Source: Burkholderiales bacterium
Lineage (GTDB): Bacteria > Pseudomonadota > Gammaproteobacteria > Burkholderiales > Burkholderiaceae_C
Direction of reading: 5' to 3'
Assembly: GCA_016185015.1 (NCBI GenBank)
Contig: JACPOI010000041.1
Coordinates: forward strand, 1-64,000
Length of the DNA: 64,000 bases
Position numbers and translations under genes: made by a program. The notes beneath the pieces were generated by a model. It ran no database searches, was not told where the DNA came from, and saw nothing but the letters and a program-made list of their open reading frames with translations. Positions within the stretch are counted from its first letter, which is position 1. The number at the start of each line of letters is the position of its first letter. Below, one piece after another: positions 33,747 through 43,219 of the stretch.

Positions 33747-36065
33747 ATGAACGCTCCTGCCGACGTCTCCCTCTTTCCGCGTGCCGCCAAACCGCTGACC
33801 AGCTACCGCAAGTACTGGGCCGCGCGCTTTGGCACGGCCCCCTTCCTGCCCATGAGCCGTGCCGAGATGGACAAGCTGGGCTGGGACAGCTGTGACATCA
33901 TCCTCGTCACGGGCGATGCCTATGTGGACCACCCGAGCTTCGGCATGGCCGTGATCGGCCGGGTGCTTGAGGCGCAGGGTTTCCGCGTGGGCATCATTGC
34001 CCAGCCCGACTGGCAGAGTGCCGACCCCTTCAAGGTGCTGGGCAAGCCCAACCTGTTCTGGGGCGTGACCGCGGGCAACATGGATTCCATGATCAACCGC
34101 TATACGGCGGACCGCAAGATCCGCAGCGACGACGCCTACACCCCGGGCGACGTGGGCGGCAAGCGGCCGGACCGTGCAGCCATCGTCTACAGCCAGCGCT
34201 GTCGCGAGGCCTACCCCGAGGTGCCCATCGTGCTGGGCGGCATCGAGGGTTCGCTACGCCGCATCGCGCATTACGACTACTGGAGCGACAAGGTGCGCCG
34301 CTCCATCGTGGTGGACAGCAAGTGCGACCTGCTGCTCTACGGCAATGCCGAGCGCGCCCTGGTCGAGGTGGCGCACCGCATCGCGGCGCGCGAGCCGGTG
34401 CAGAACATCACCGACGTGCGCGGCACGGCTTTTGTCCAGCGCCACAGCCCCGAGGGCTGGTTCGAGATCGACTCGACCGAGGTCGACACCCCGGGCCACG
34501 TCGAAGAGCACATCAACCCTTACCAGACCACTTCCGAGCAGGCCGCGGCGCAAGGGCAGTCCTGCAGCAAGGAAGAGGGCGGTGCTGCGCCGGTGCTGCC
34601 GGCTATCCAGCCGCTCACCTTCATGGCCAACCCGGCGCTCAGCGGCAAGGGCTCTATCCGCCGCCTGCCGCGCGATCGCTGCGTGATCCGCCTGCCCAGC
34701 TACGAGCAGGTCAAGTCAGATGCTGTGCTGTATGCCCACGCCAACCGCGTGCTGCACCTGGAGACCAACCCCGGCAACGCACGTGCCCTGGTGCAGGCGC
34801 ACGGCGAGGGCACGACGGCGCGCGACGTCTGGATCAATCCGCCGCCCATCCCGCTGACCACGGCCGAGATGGATGTCGTGTTCGGCCTGCCCTACGCGCG
34901 CAGCCCGCACCCGGCTTATGCCGACGAAAACGGCAGCCATGACGGCGCGACCAAGATCCCGGCCTGGGAGATGATCCGCTTCAGCGTGAACATCATGCGC
35001 GGCTGCTTCGGCGGCTGCACCTTCTGCTCCATCACCGAGCACGAGGGCCGCATCATCCAGAGCCGCTCCGAGGATTCCGTGATCCAGGAGATCGAGGACA
35101 TCCGCGACAAGGTCACGGGGTTCACCGGTGTCATCTCCGATCTGGGCGGGCCCACGGCGAACATGTACCGCATCGGCTGCAAGTCGCCCGAGATCGAGGC
35201 CGCCTGCCGCAAGCCCAGCTGCGTCTACCCGGGCATCTGCCAGAACCTGAACACCGACCACAGCGCGCTGATCCACATGTACCGGCGCGCCCGCGCGCTC
35301 AAGGGCGTGAAGAAGATCCTGATCGGGTCCGGCCTGCGTTACGACCTGGCCGTGAAATCGCCCGAATACGTCAAGGAGCTGGTGCAGCACCACGTGGGCG
35401 GCTACCTGAAGATCGCGCCCGAGCATACCGAGGGCGGCCCACTCTCGAAGATGATGAAACCCGGCATCGGCAGCTATGACAAGTTCAAGCAGATGTTCGA
35501 GAAGTTCAGCGCGGAAGCGGGCAAGAAGCAGTACCTGATTCCCTACTTCATCGCGGCCCACCCGGGCACCAGCGACGAGGACATGATGAACCTGGCGTTG
35601 TGGCTAAAGAAGAATGGTTTTCGTGCCGACCAGGTGCAGACCTTCTACCCGAGTCCCATGGCCACGGCCACGACGATGTACCACAGCGGCCTGAACCCGC
35701 TCAAGGGCATCCACCGCGACGCGCGCGGCGAGAAGGTGGACATCGTGCGCGGAGAGAAACGCCGCCGCCTGCACAAGGCCTTCCTGCGTTACCACGACCC
35801 CAACAACTGGCCGCTGCTACGCGAGGCGCTCAAGACCATGGGTCGCGCCGACCTGATCGGCAACGGCAAACAGCACCTGATCCCGACCTTCCAGCCGCTG
35901 ACCGACGGCGGCTACCAGAGCGCGCGGCGCAAGAACTCCACGCCGTCCGTCGCCAAACCCGCAGCGAAAACGCCGGCCCAGGGCCGCGTCCTGACGCAGC
36001 ACACCGGCCTGCCGCCGCGCGAGACCGGCAGCGCCAAGGCCAGGCCGGCGCGCAAGCCGCGCTGA
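33747..36065 (+). CDS. YgiQ-family radical SAM protein
   Basis: A 772-residue protein with the YgiQ N-terminal domain ([19 protein letters not shown]) and a radical SAM core. Its [4Fe-4S] motif C-x3-C-x2-C is in [19 protein letters not shown] near residue 420. [18 protein letters not shown] lies in the C-terminal domain, and a Lys/Pro-rich tail follows. The family is widespread but its substrate is unknown. ATG 33747 ([17 protein letters not shown]) is taken as the start. Confidence 0.93.
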   Translation: MNAPADVSLFPRAAKPLTSYRKYWAARFGTAPFLPMSRAEMDKLGWDSCDIILVTGDAYVDHPSFGMAVIGRVLEAQGFRVGIIAQPDWQSADPFKVLGKPNLFWGVTAGNMDSMINRYTADRKIRSDDAYTPGDVGGKRPDRAAIVYSQRCREAYPEVPIVLGGIEGSLRRIAHYDYWSDKVRRSIVVDSKCDLLLYGNAERALVEVAHRIAAREPVQNITDVRGTAFVQRHSPEGWFEIDSTEVDTPGHVEEHINPYQTTSEQAAAQGQSCSKEEGGAAPVLPAIQPLTFMANPALSGKGSIRRLPRDRCVIRLPSYEQVKSDAVLYAHANRVLHLETNPGNARALVQAHGEGTTARDVWINPPPIPLTTAEMDVVFGLPYARSPHPAYADENGSHDGATKIPAWEMIRFSVNIMRGCFGGCTFCSITEHEGRIIQSRSEDSVIQEIEDIRDKVTGFTGVISDLGGPTANMYRIGCKSPEIEAACRKPSCVYPGICQNLNTDHSALIHMYRRARALKGVKKILIGSGLRYDLAVKSPEYVKELVQHHVGGYLKIAPEHTEGGPLSKMMKPGIGSYDKFKQMFEKFSAEAGKKQYLIPYFIAAHPGTSDEDMMNLALWLKKNGFRADQVQTFYPSPMATATTMYHSGLNPLKGIHRDARGEKVDIVRGEKRRRLHKAFLRYHDPNNWPLLREALKTMGRADLIGNGKQHLIPTFQPLTDGGYQSARRKNSTPSVAKPAAKTPAQGRVLTQHTGLPPRETGSAKARPARKPR

Positions 36066-36068
36066 GTT

Positions 36069-36938
36069 TCAGGATCTGGCGAGGGTGTGCAGCGGCAGGT
36101 CCAGCCGCTGCGCGAGGGCATCCAGCGTGCGGCGCGTCTGTTGCGCAAACCAGCTTTCCAGAGCCTTGCGGGTGGCCGGTGCCAGCATGTTGGACGCTTT
36201 CAGTCCGGCCGCCGCACACAGCGCCATGGCAAAATGCGGCTCCAGCGCCGCCACCGCCACGCGGCCATCCTTGCAGGCATAGACGCGGTAGCCGGCATGG
36301 GCGCCGCCCACCGCGCCCCGGGCCACGGTGAGGCCCCAGCGCCGCGGCTGTGCCAGCCAGGCCGCAGCCTGCGCCAGGGCGACCTCATGCCGTGTGCCCT
36401 GACCTTGTGCCTGGCCTTGTAGCAGGGCTTGCAGCACGGCCTCGCTGGCCAGCAGGGCGCCGGCCATGTCGGCGAACAGGGTGGGGGGCAGTTCCAGCCC
36501 GTTGAGCAGGTCGTTTTCGGCCATGTAGGTCAGGTCATGGCCCGGGATGTCGGCCTGGGCGCCCGGCCAGCCGACGATGCTGACCATGTTGAGCGCGGGA
36601 TACTGCTGATGCAGGCTTTTCCAGTCCAGACCGAGTTTTTTGAGGGCGGCCGGCCGGAAGGAGGTGAGCAGCACATTGGTGCGCGCCAGTTCCTGCGCCA
36701 GCTTGCGCCGGCCTTTGTCCGTCTTCAGGTCGGCCATGACGATGCGGATGCCGTCATGCAGCGCCTCATAGGCTGCGGGCGCATAGCTTTTCATGGGGTC
36801 GGCCGAGCCCGCTGGGGTGGCGGGCGGCGGTTCCACCTTGACGCAATGTGCCCCCATGGTGCGCAGGCGGCTCAAGGCGGCCGGCCCCGGCAGATTGAGT
36901 GCCAGGCTCAAGACTTTGACCCCTTTGAGCATTTTCAC
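36069..36938 (-). CDS. Family III CoA-transferase (CaiB/BaiF), short form
   Basis: A 289-residue protein with the family opening MLKGVKVLSLALNLPGPAAL and VKVEPPP, then YMAENDLLNGLELPPTLFADMAG with the conserved Asp near residue 165. Typical family III members are 380-420 residues; this one stops early in the C-terminal part, keeping the large domain but only part of the small one. The similarity to alpha-methylacyl-CoA racemase and formyl-CoA transferase is clear, but the substrate is not. The start abuts an AT-rich spacer shared with the divergent HD-GYP gene. Confidence 0.82.
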   Translation of the reverse strand: MKMLKGVKVLSLALNLPGPAALSRLRTMGAHCVKVEPPPATPAGSADPMKSYAPAAYEALHDGIRIVMADLKTDKGRRKLAQELARTNVLLTSFRPAALKKLGLDWKSLHQQYPALNMVSIVGWPGAQADIPGHDLTYMAENDLLNGLELPPTLFADMAGALLASEAVLQALLQGQAQGQGTRHEVALAQAAAWLAQPRRWGLTVARGAVGGAHAGYRVYACKDGRVAVAALEPHFAMALCAAAGLKASNMLAPATRKALESWFAQQTRRTLDALAQRLDLPLHTLARS

Positions 36939-37080
36939 TTTTTGAAACCTTTATTTAATGCAAAATATGATAAATATAGATAAAATATTAATCTCAGACT
37001 ACCGAATATCCCCATCGGCTCAGGTCCGGCCTGGAGCTGAGCCAGGGGTGGTGGAACGCAAGACGAACCGGGGCGTACGA
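36939..37080. promoter_or_regulatory. AT-rich divergent intergenic region with predicted promoter for the HD-GYP gene
   Basis: The spacer is far richer in A+T than anything around it. On the plus strand TTGAAA (36942-36947) and TATGAT (36966-36971) are 18 nt apart, giving a good sigma-70-like promoter for the signalling genes with a leader of about 100 nt. The CoA-transferase start lies at its left edge, so overlapping divergent control is likely. Confidence 0.55.
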
Positions 37081-37905
37081 ATGTCAGTGACGGATTCTGT
37101 GGCAGTTATATCGATGGAGCAATACACCAACGTCTATGGCAGCCTGGCTTTTGCTGATTCGAATGCCGCGCTCGCGCAGCTGGGGCGCTACACGGCAGAC
37201 CTCAAGAAGCTGGTGCGCGACAGGGGCGACGTGCTCAAGCAGATTGAGCAGGCGCACCTCAATGCGCTCACGCTGCTGAGTCGCGCCGCGGAATACCGGG
37301 ACGACGATACCGGCGTGCACATGGACCGTGTCGGGGCCCTGTCCCAGTTGCTCGCACAGCTGATCGGCCGCGCCGAAACCGAGGCGCACATGATCCGCGT
37401 TGCCGCGCCCATGCATGACATCGGCAAGATTGCCATCCCGGACGCCGTGCTCAAGAAGCCCGGCGGCTACACCCCCGAAGAGCGGTGCATCATGAACGGA
37501 CACACCCTTGCCGGTGCGGAGATCCTGGGGCAATCGGATATTCCGCTGTTCCAGATGGCGGCCGATGTCGCGTTGACGCACCATGAGTGCTGGGACGGCA
37601 GTGGTTACCCGAATCAGTTGCGCGGTACACAGATTCCGTGGTCCGGGCGGGTGGTGGCCCTGATCGACTTCTTCGATGCCCTCACCATGGACCGTGTTTA
37701 CCGCAAGGCCTTCAGCGACGAACAGGCATTGAATATGATGACCGCACAGCGGGCGAAAAAATTCGATCCCGAAATGCTGGATATCTTCATGGACAACGTC
37801 GACCAGTTCATCCACCTGCGGGACGACATCAATGCAGCCGACCGGGAGCACGGCGCCTTGTTGCGCGAGGATGCCAGCCTGCTGGCGTCGGACCTGGGCC
37901 TGTGA
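37081..37905 (+). CDS. HD-GYP domain protein, probable c-di-GMP phosphodiesterase
   Basis: A 274-residue protein with a helical N-terminus (residues 1-~60) and an HD-GYP domain. The metal-binding HD is in PMHDIGKIAIPD near residue 112, the second His pair in ALTHHECWDGSGYPNQLRG carries an intact GYP, and IDFFDALTMDRVYRKAF follows. These residues predict hydrolysis of c-di-GMP to pGpG or GMP. No receiver domain is attached, unlike most RpfG-type proteins. Its stop overlaps the next start (TGATG), so the kinase is translated with it. ATG 37081 is used; the frame is open into the AT-rich promoter region. Confidence 0.92.
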   Translation: MSVTDSVAVISMEQYTNVYGSLAFADSNAALAQLGRYTADLKKLVRDRGDVLKQIEQAHLNALTLLSRAAEYRDDDTGVHMDRVGALSQLLAQLIGRAETEAHMIRVAAPMHDIGKIAIPDAVLKKPGGYTPEERCIMNGHTLAGAEILGQSDIPLFQMAADVALTHHECWDGSGYPNQLRGTQIPWSGRVVALIDFFDALTMDRVYRKAFSDEQALNMMTAQRAKKFDPEMLDIFMDNVDQFIHLRDDINAADREHGALLREDASLLASDLGL

Positions 37906-39479
37906 TGCACGAACGCGCTGTACCGGCCCGTAACCTGACGCTGGACGCAGTCCAGCTGGATCGGATATTTCCGTTTTACCTTCAGCTTGACCGCGGCCTG
38001 CTGGTACAGGCCATGGGCCCCAGCCTGCGAAAGCTGGTGCCTGATCTGGTCGTCGGCGACCCATACACCCAGCATTTTCTGGTTAATCAGCCGACCGGTA
38101 TCGGGACTTTGCAGGACTGGATCGCCAGCGCCGGCGACCTGGTGGTTTTCAGGAGTCGCTCGAATCCCGCCGTGGTGCTGCGCGGGACGGTGGAACCCCT
38201 GGGCGACAGCGGTCTCATGTTTCTTGTGACGGCGGCCGCGGCGAGTTTCGACAAGATGCGCCAGCTGGGCCTGGGACTCAGGGACTATGCGCTGTACGAC
38301 TCCGTGGCCGAAGTGCTGCGCAGCAGCAGCCAGAACCTGGACCTGATGGAGCTGCGCGTGCAGATCGAGCAGCTGCGCGCGATTGTCGAGCTGGGCGACA
38401 GCGGGGTGCTCCATGCGGGCCCCAGCGGCAGCGTCGAGCATGTCAACCGCACACTGTGCGAGATGTTCGGCATCGACGAAAGCCGGATCGCCGGCCTGAC
38501 GCTGGATGCTTTCGAAAAACACCTGGGCGAGTTGCTGGCACCCGAGGAGTCGCGGCGCCAGCCGATCTCGGCACTGCTCGATGCCGTGCTGGAGAGCCAG
38601 GGTCAGGCCGCCGCGATCAAGCACACGCGGACCATCCGTCTGATCTCCCCGCGCCGCGTGACCCTGCTGATGAGCCTGACGCTGACCAGCAGACGCGACA
38701 TCGTCCTCTATTTCCGCGACATCACCAAAGAGGCCGAGGTCGACCGCATGAAGAGCGAATTCCTCTCCACGGCCGCTCATGAGCTGCGCACCCCGTTGGC
38801 CAGCATCTTCGGCTTTGCCGAGCTGATGATGACGCGCAAGATGGCGCCCGAGCAGCTGCAGGAGCTGCTGGGCACCATCCATCGCCAGTCCCAGCTTCTG
38901 ATCAACCTCATCAACGAGTTGCTCGATCTTTCGCGCATCGAATCGCGCCAGGGCAAGGACTTCCACCGGCAGTACTGCCGGGTCGGCACCATCATCGACC
39001 AGACCATCAAGGGTCTGCTGATCAAGCATGACAAACGCCAGGTCAAGCTGTACATGCCGCATGGCGCCGAGGCCATCATGGTCGATCCGGAAAAGACGCA
39101 ACAGGCCTTGCTCAACGTGCTTTCCAACGCCTTCAAGTATTCGCCCAATGGCGGCGATATCACGCTGGAAACCGTGCTCAAGGAAGAGGGCAGCGATCGT
39201 TTTGTCGGGATCCGCGTGACGGACCAGGGCATGGGCATGACGACCGAGCAGCTCGCCCGGGTCTTCGAGCGTTTCTGGCGGGCCGATCCCTCCGGTGCCA
39301 TTCCCGGCACCGGCCTGGGCATGAGCCTGGTGAAGGAAATCACCGAGCTGCAGGAGGGGCGTGTGCAGATCGAAAGCATGCCCCAGCAGGGGACCGCGGT
39401 GACGCTGTGGTTCCCGCTCACTGCAGATTTCGTGCTGTCGCGTCCCTCCGACCTTCAGGATCCGGGAATGGCCGCCTGA
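37905..39479 (+). CDS. Histidine kinase with HNOBA-like and PAS sensor domains
   Basis: A 524-residue kinase without membrane segments. Residues ~15-150 resemble HNOBA, the H-NOX-associated signalling domain (FPFYLQLDRGLLVQAMGPSL). A helical linker follows, then a PAS domain (~160-285). The H-box is STAAHELRTPLASIFGF near residue 290, then the N-box region and ATPase motifs DQGMGMTTEQLARVFERF and GTGLGMSLVKEI. It is translationally coupled to the HD-GYP gene and followed 63 nt later by an HTH-receiver gene, its likely partner. No H-NOX heme protein gene lies nearby, so the ligand is unknown. Confidence 0.9.
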   Translation: MHERAVPARNLTLDAVQLDRIFPFYLQLDRGLLVQAMGPSLRKLVPDLVVGDPYTQHFLVNQPTGIGTLQDWIASAGDLVVFRSRSNPAVVLRGTVEPLGDSGLMFLVTAAAASFDKMRQLGLGLRDYALYDSVAEVLRSSSQNLDLMELRVQIEQLRAIVELGDSGVLHAGPSGSVEHVNRTLCEMFGIDESRIAGLTLDAFEKHLGELLAPEESRRQPISALLDAVLESQGQAAAIKHTRTIRLISPRRVTLLMSLTLTSRRDIVLYFRDITKEAEVDRMKSEFLSTAAHELRTPLASIFGFAELMMTRKMAPEQLQELLGTIHRQSQLLINLINELLDLSRIESRQGKDFHRQYCRVGTIIDQTIKGLLIKHDKRQVKLYMPHGAEAIMVDPEKTQQALLNVLSNAFKYSPNGGDITLETVLKEEGSDRFVGIRVTDQGMGMTTEQLARVFERFWRADPSGAIPGTGLGMSLVKEITELQEGRVQIESMPQQGTAVTLWFPLTADFVLSRPSDLQDPGMAA

Positions 39480-39542
39480 GTGGTTTCTTCGGCTCCGGTG
39501 GCTAGAATGCCGTTAATGCCGGAAAACCTAAAATTGCCATAA

Positions 39543-40169
39543 ATGAGAAAAATCTCCAGCAACGACGAGCTCATGACGACACGCGAAGCCGGCGAGGTGC
39601 TGGGTGTGGCCGTGCGCACCGTGCAGTTGTGGGTGGAGTCCGGTGTGCTGCCCGCCTGGCGAACCGCCGGGGGGCACCGTCGCATCGCAAGAAGCGCCGT
39701 GGATCGCCTCCTGGCTGAACGCGCACAGGTGATTTCACAACCGGCACCGCTGAAAAATGACAGCGACCGTGATGCCGGCCGGGCGCTCAGGCTGCTGCTG
39801 GTGGAGGATGATCCCGATCTCCTGCGCCTGTTTTCCCTGATGGTCCAGGGCTGGGATTTCCCGGTTGAGCTGACGACGGCGGTCAACGGTTTCGAGGGGC
39901 TGGTGCGCATCGGCCAGATCCGCCCCGACATGGTGGTGACCGACCTCAACATGCCGGGCATGGATGGTTTCCAGATGGTGCGTTCGCTCAAGAAGCCGGG
40001 TTCCGGTTTCGACGATCTGAACGTCATCGTGGTGACGGCCCTGAGCAAGGGCGATATCAAGGATCGCGGCGGCCTGCCTGAGGGCGTGACCGTGTTTCAG
40101 AAGCCCGTGCCCTTCCAGGAAATCCAGGCCATGGCCCGGGATTTCCGAAAGCAGGCGGCGCCGGCCTGA
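39543..40169 (+). CDS. Response regulator with N-terminal excisionase/MerR-type HTH and C-terminal receiver
   Basis: A 208-residue protein. Residues ~10-60 are a MerR/excisionase-type helix-turn-helix (LMTTREAGEVLGVAVRTVQL, then the GGHRRI wing). Residues ~82-205 are a receiver domain: acidic pair LLVEDDPDLLRL, phospho-acceptor VVTDLNMPGMDGF, Thr in VIVVTALSK and Lys in TVFQKPVP. The receiver is C-terminal, the reverse of the usual order. It lies directly downstream of the HNOBA-type kinase on the same strand. The HTH may bind the AT-rich promoter of the locus, but no direct evidence exists. Confidence 0.9.
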   Translation: MRKISSNDELMTTREAGEVLGVAVRTVQLWVESGVLPAWRTAGGHRRIARSAVDRLLAERAQVISQPAPLKNDSDRDAGRALRLLLVEDDPDLLRLFSLMVQGWDFPVELTTAVNGFEGLVRIGQIRPDMVVTDLNMPGMDGFQMVRSLKKPGSGFDDLNVIVVTALSKGDIKDRGGLPEGVTVFQKPVPFQEIQAMARDFRKQAAPA

Positions 40170-40238
40170 GCCCGGCGCCCATAGCTCCGGCTTACTGCCC
40201 GGACGCGATGTCTTGCAACGGCCGTAGCGGCCGCCCCT

Positions 40239-42806
40239 TCAGATGACGGTGGTACCCGAGGGCATCGGGATGTACAGGCGTGCCTCGGTGCCCCGGCCGG
40301 CTTCACTTTCGAGTTCAACGTGGCCGTGGTGCAGTTCGACCACTTCCTTGACCAGACTCAGCCCCAGGCCGGTGCCTGGGATGTTGCCCGTGGTGTCGGC
40401 GCGGTAGAAGCGTTCGAAGGCGCGCGCCAGTTGCTCGGGCGTCATGCCGATGCCCCGGTCACTCACTTCCAGCACGGCGTACTCCCGGTCGTTTTGCACC
40501 GTGACTCGCGCCGAAAGGGCTACCTCGCCGCCCTGGGGGGAGTACTTGAAGGCGTTGCTCAGCAGATTGCTGAGGGCCAGCTGCATCTTCTCCGGGTCGA
40601 TCAAGACTGGGACGTCAGGAATGTGGTGCACGCTGACCTGGCGCTCGTTGTCCTTGCGCATCAGGCCCTTGACGCTGTTGAGCACGAGTTCGCCCAGGGG
40701 ATGCTGGCCGATGTGCAGGTCCAGCCCGCGGCGCGATTCGATGCGCGCCAGATCCAGCAGCTCGTTGATCATCTTGACCAGCAGGCCCGACTGGCGATGG
40801 ATGGTCGCCAGCATGTCGGCGCGTCGTTCGTCGCTGAACTGGCGCTTGAGCAGCAGCTCGGTGAAACCGAAGATGCTGACCATGGGCGTGCGCAGTTCGT
40901 GCGCCGCCGAGGCCAGGAACTCGCTTTTCATGCGGTCGACTTCGTCCTCGTGGGTGACGTCGCGGAAATAGAGGATGGTCTCCCCGCGACCCGAGAGGTT
41001 GCGGCGTGACTGCGCCTGCATCACCCGGTGCTGCGGCCGCGACAGGATCAGTCGGGCTTCCCATGGGGCCGCGTCGTCATGCTGGAGCCCCCGGGCGGGC
41101 AGGCTGTGGTCCGGGTGGCACAGCGAGGCCAGATCGGATTGAAATTCCTCCAGCGTCAAAGGAAGTCCTGGTTGTTCCCAGCTTCGCCCGGTCATGCGCT
41201 CGAACGCCGGGTTGGCGAAGATCATGTGGCCGTCCTCGTTGAAGAGGACAAAGCCGTCCGGGCTCAGGCTGAAGATGGCGTCGAGCTGGCCGCTGCGTTC
41301 GGCGATCGCCTGCTCCGCATGCACGCGGGCGGTGACGTCCGAGAGGATGCCGACAAAGTTGGTCAGCGTGCCGTCGGCCGTTCGCACCGGCGAGAGCGAG
41401 ACTTCCGCGATGATCTCGCGCCCGCTGTCCATGGTGTGTTGCAGGGTCACGCTGGTGCTGTCTGCTTGCGCGATGGCGCGCTTGAGCTCCCGGGCGCTTG
41501 CCGTATCGTCGGCTCCCTGCAGGAGGGCATCGATGCTGCGCCCCAACACCTGATGAGGGAGCAGGGCGGTGATCTTCTGGAACGCTTCGTTGATGAAGAT
41601 GATGGGCTGGCTCTGCATCGTCGCGTTGGTGATGAACACGCCGTTGTGGCTGCTGGCCAGGGCCCGCTCGTACAGCTCCGAGGTTTCCTGCGCGGCGCGT
41701 TCGTCGGTCACGTCCCGCACGATGCACACGAAGCGCAAGACACCACCGGCCGGCGCCTGGCCCAGCGTGATCTCGATCGGGAACAGGGTGCCATCGCGGC
41801 GCGTCCCGCGGAAGTCGGTGCGGACGATTCGGTAGACCCGGCCTGGTGTTTCGCTGAAGTCCCCGAACAGGTTGCACAGGGATGTCGCGTCCAGGTCCGG
41901 AATGCATTGCTCCAGCGGCTGGCCCAGCAGTTCGCCCTCCTCGCGGCCGAAGAGGCTGGTGGTGGCAGGATTGACAGAGATCACCCGGCCCAACTGGTCC
42001 AGGCTGATGATGCCCACGGCCGCCGTGTTCACGATGACCTGGGTACGTGCGATCTGCTCGGCGACGTCGTGGCTGGCCTTGTTCAGCGCTGCTGCCATGG
42101 CGCGGGCCTCCGTGCTGCTGGCGTCGATGGCGATATGGCTGCCGATCTGCGTCGAAAGGTTGTGTGCAATCTCGGACAGCCTGCCTATGGGGCGCAGTGC
42201 CCAGTTCAGGATGAAAGGCAGCACCAGCATGATCAGCGCGATGGTCACCAGCAGGGTGTTCACCGAGCGGCGCCAGAGCTGGTCCAGCCGCAGGCTGCGC
42301 TGCTCCATGCTGTAGTCGACCCGCACCCAGCCGGGCTGGCCCTCGCTGCCGGCGTTCAACGGCGCCCAGGTCTCGAAGAACTGTGCGGTGATGCGGCCAT
42401 CCACCGCCGAGACGCCGGGGGGCAGTTCCGGCAGCGGCACCTGCTCGCCGATGCCCGAGCTCGTCGCCGAGCGTGCCTTGCGTGTTTCAGCCAGTACGGC
42501 GCCGCCGGGCCGGTAGACCGCGATGGCGTCGACCCCGGGCAGTTGCACCACCTGCGCCAGGTTGAACTGGATGGTCTCCAGGTCATTGAAGACATAGGCC
42601 GCCGTGTTGTTGGTGGCCACGAGGGAGGCCACGGATTCCGCGGTCTCCCGGGCGCTGGCCATCGTCTCGCGGCTGATACGTTCGTAGGAGATGGCCCCGT
42701 TGAGAACGACCATGCACACGGCCAGCGCGGACAACGCCAGCAGCAGCACTGTCTTGATGCTGTAGGGGGGACTCAGCCACCAGTGCAGGCGACGGGCGAC
42801 GGACAT
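40239..42806 (-). CDS. Membrane-bound multi-PAS histidine kinase
   Basis: An 855-residue sensor kinase. Membrane spans at residues ~18-40 and ~184-206 enclose a periplasmic domain of about 140 residues. Three PAS-like domains follow, roughly 255-375, 380-495 and 500-615 (for example NTAAVGIISLDQLGRVISVN and FSLSPDGFVLFNEDGHMIFA). The H-box is ASAAHELRTPMVSIFGF near residue 630, with an ATPase end SDRGIGMTPEQLARAFERFY. Its catalytic core is closely similar to that of the kinase at 37905, pointing to duplication. It is downstream of a receiver gene and a kinase-like gene on the same strand, with a 38-nt gap to the receiver. Confidence 0.93.
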   Translation of the reverse strand: MSVARRLHWWLSPPYSIKTVLLLALSALAVCMVVLNGAISYERISRETMASARETAESVASLVATNNTAAYVFNDLETIQFNLAQVVQLPGVDAIAVYRPGGAVLAETRKARSATSSGIGEQVPLPELPPGVSAVDGRITAQFFETWAPLNAGSEGQPGWVRVDYSMEQRSLRLDQLWRRSVNTLLVTIALIMLVLPFILNWALRPIGRLSEIAHNLSTQIGSHIAIDASSTEARAMAAALNKASHDVAEQIARTQVIVNTAAVGIISLDQLGRVISVNPATTSLFGREEGELLGQPLEQCIPDLDATSLCNLFGDFSETPGRVYRIVRTDFRGTRRDGTLFPIEITLGQAPAGGVLRFVCIVRDVTDERAAQETSELYERALASSHNGVFITNATMQSQPIIFINEAFQKITALLPHQVLGRSIDALLQGADDTASARELKRAIAQADSTSVTLQHTMDSGREIIAEVSLSPVRTADGTLTNFVGILSDVTARVHAEQAIAERSGQLDAIFSLSPDGFVLFNEDGHMIFANPAFERMTGRSWEQPGLPLTLEEFQSDLASLCHPDHSLPARGLQHDDAAPWEARLILSRPQHRVMQAQSRRNLSGRGETILYFRDVTHEDEVDRMKSEFLASAAHELRTPMVSIFGFTELLLKRQFSDERRADMLATIHRQSGLLVKMINELLDLARIESRRGLDLHIGQHPLGELVLNSVKGLMRKDNERQVSVHHIPDVPVLIDPEKMQLALSNLLSNAFKYSPQGGEVALSARVTVQNDREYAVLEVSDRGIGMTPEQLARAFERFYRADTTGNIPGTGLGLSLVKEVVELHHGHVELESEAGRGTEARLYIPMPSGTTVI

Positions 42807-42844
42807 GAGACAGGCTTGTTGGCGCGGCCGCGTAGGATAGGAGG

Positions 42845-43219
42845 TCAGCGTGCCACGAGGCGGTCGACGGAGTCGAGCAGCTCGATCGGGCTGAAGGGCT
42901 TGACCAGGTAGGCGTCACAGCCGGCGGCCTGGCCCCGCTCGATGTCGGTGCGCTGCCCGCGTGCGGTCAGCAGGATCACCTTGGTGGCGTGCTTGAGCAC
43001 TTCATCGGACTTGATCTTCTCGCAGACCTGGTAGCCATCGAGCCCGCCGGGCATCATCACGTCCAGCAGGACCACGGCCGGTCGCAGGTTCTGGGCCAGT
43101 CGCAAGGCGTCCACGCCGTTGTCTGCCTCGTGCAGCTGGAAGTCCTCCGACTCCATGGTCATCAGGATGAGCTTGCGGATGTCCGGCTGGTCATCCACGA
43201 TCAGGGCGTTGCGTTTCAT
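42845..43219 (-). CDS. Single-domain CheY-like response regulator
   Basis: A 124-residue receiver domain with an N-terminal acidic pair (LIVDDQPDIRKLIL), phospho-acceptor Asp in VVLLDVMMPGGLDGYQ, a Thr in VILLTARG and a Lys in AYLVKPFSPIEL. No output domain is attached. The stop of the upstream kinase-like gene overlaps its start (ATGA), so the two are translationally coupled. It could relay phosphate between the island's kinases or act by protein contact. Confidence 0.93.
   Translation of the reverse strand: MKRNALIVDDQPDIRKLILMTMESEDFQLHEADNGVDALRLAQNLRPAVVLLDVMMPGGLDGYQVCEKIKSDEVLKHATKVILLTARGQRTDIERGQAAGCDAYLVKPFSPIELLDSVDRLVAR

Noticed and set aside
40170-40238. GC-rich hairpins between the convergent HTH-receiver and membrane-kinase genes
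   Set aside because: Stems such as CGGCCG-TAG-CGGCCG exist but no T-run follows on either strand, so I do not call a terminator.
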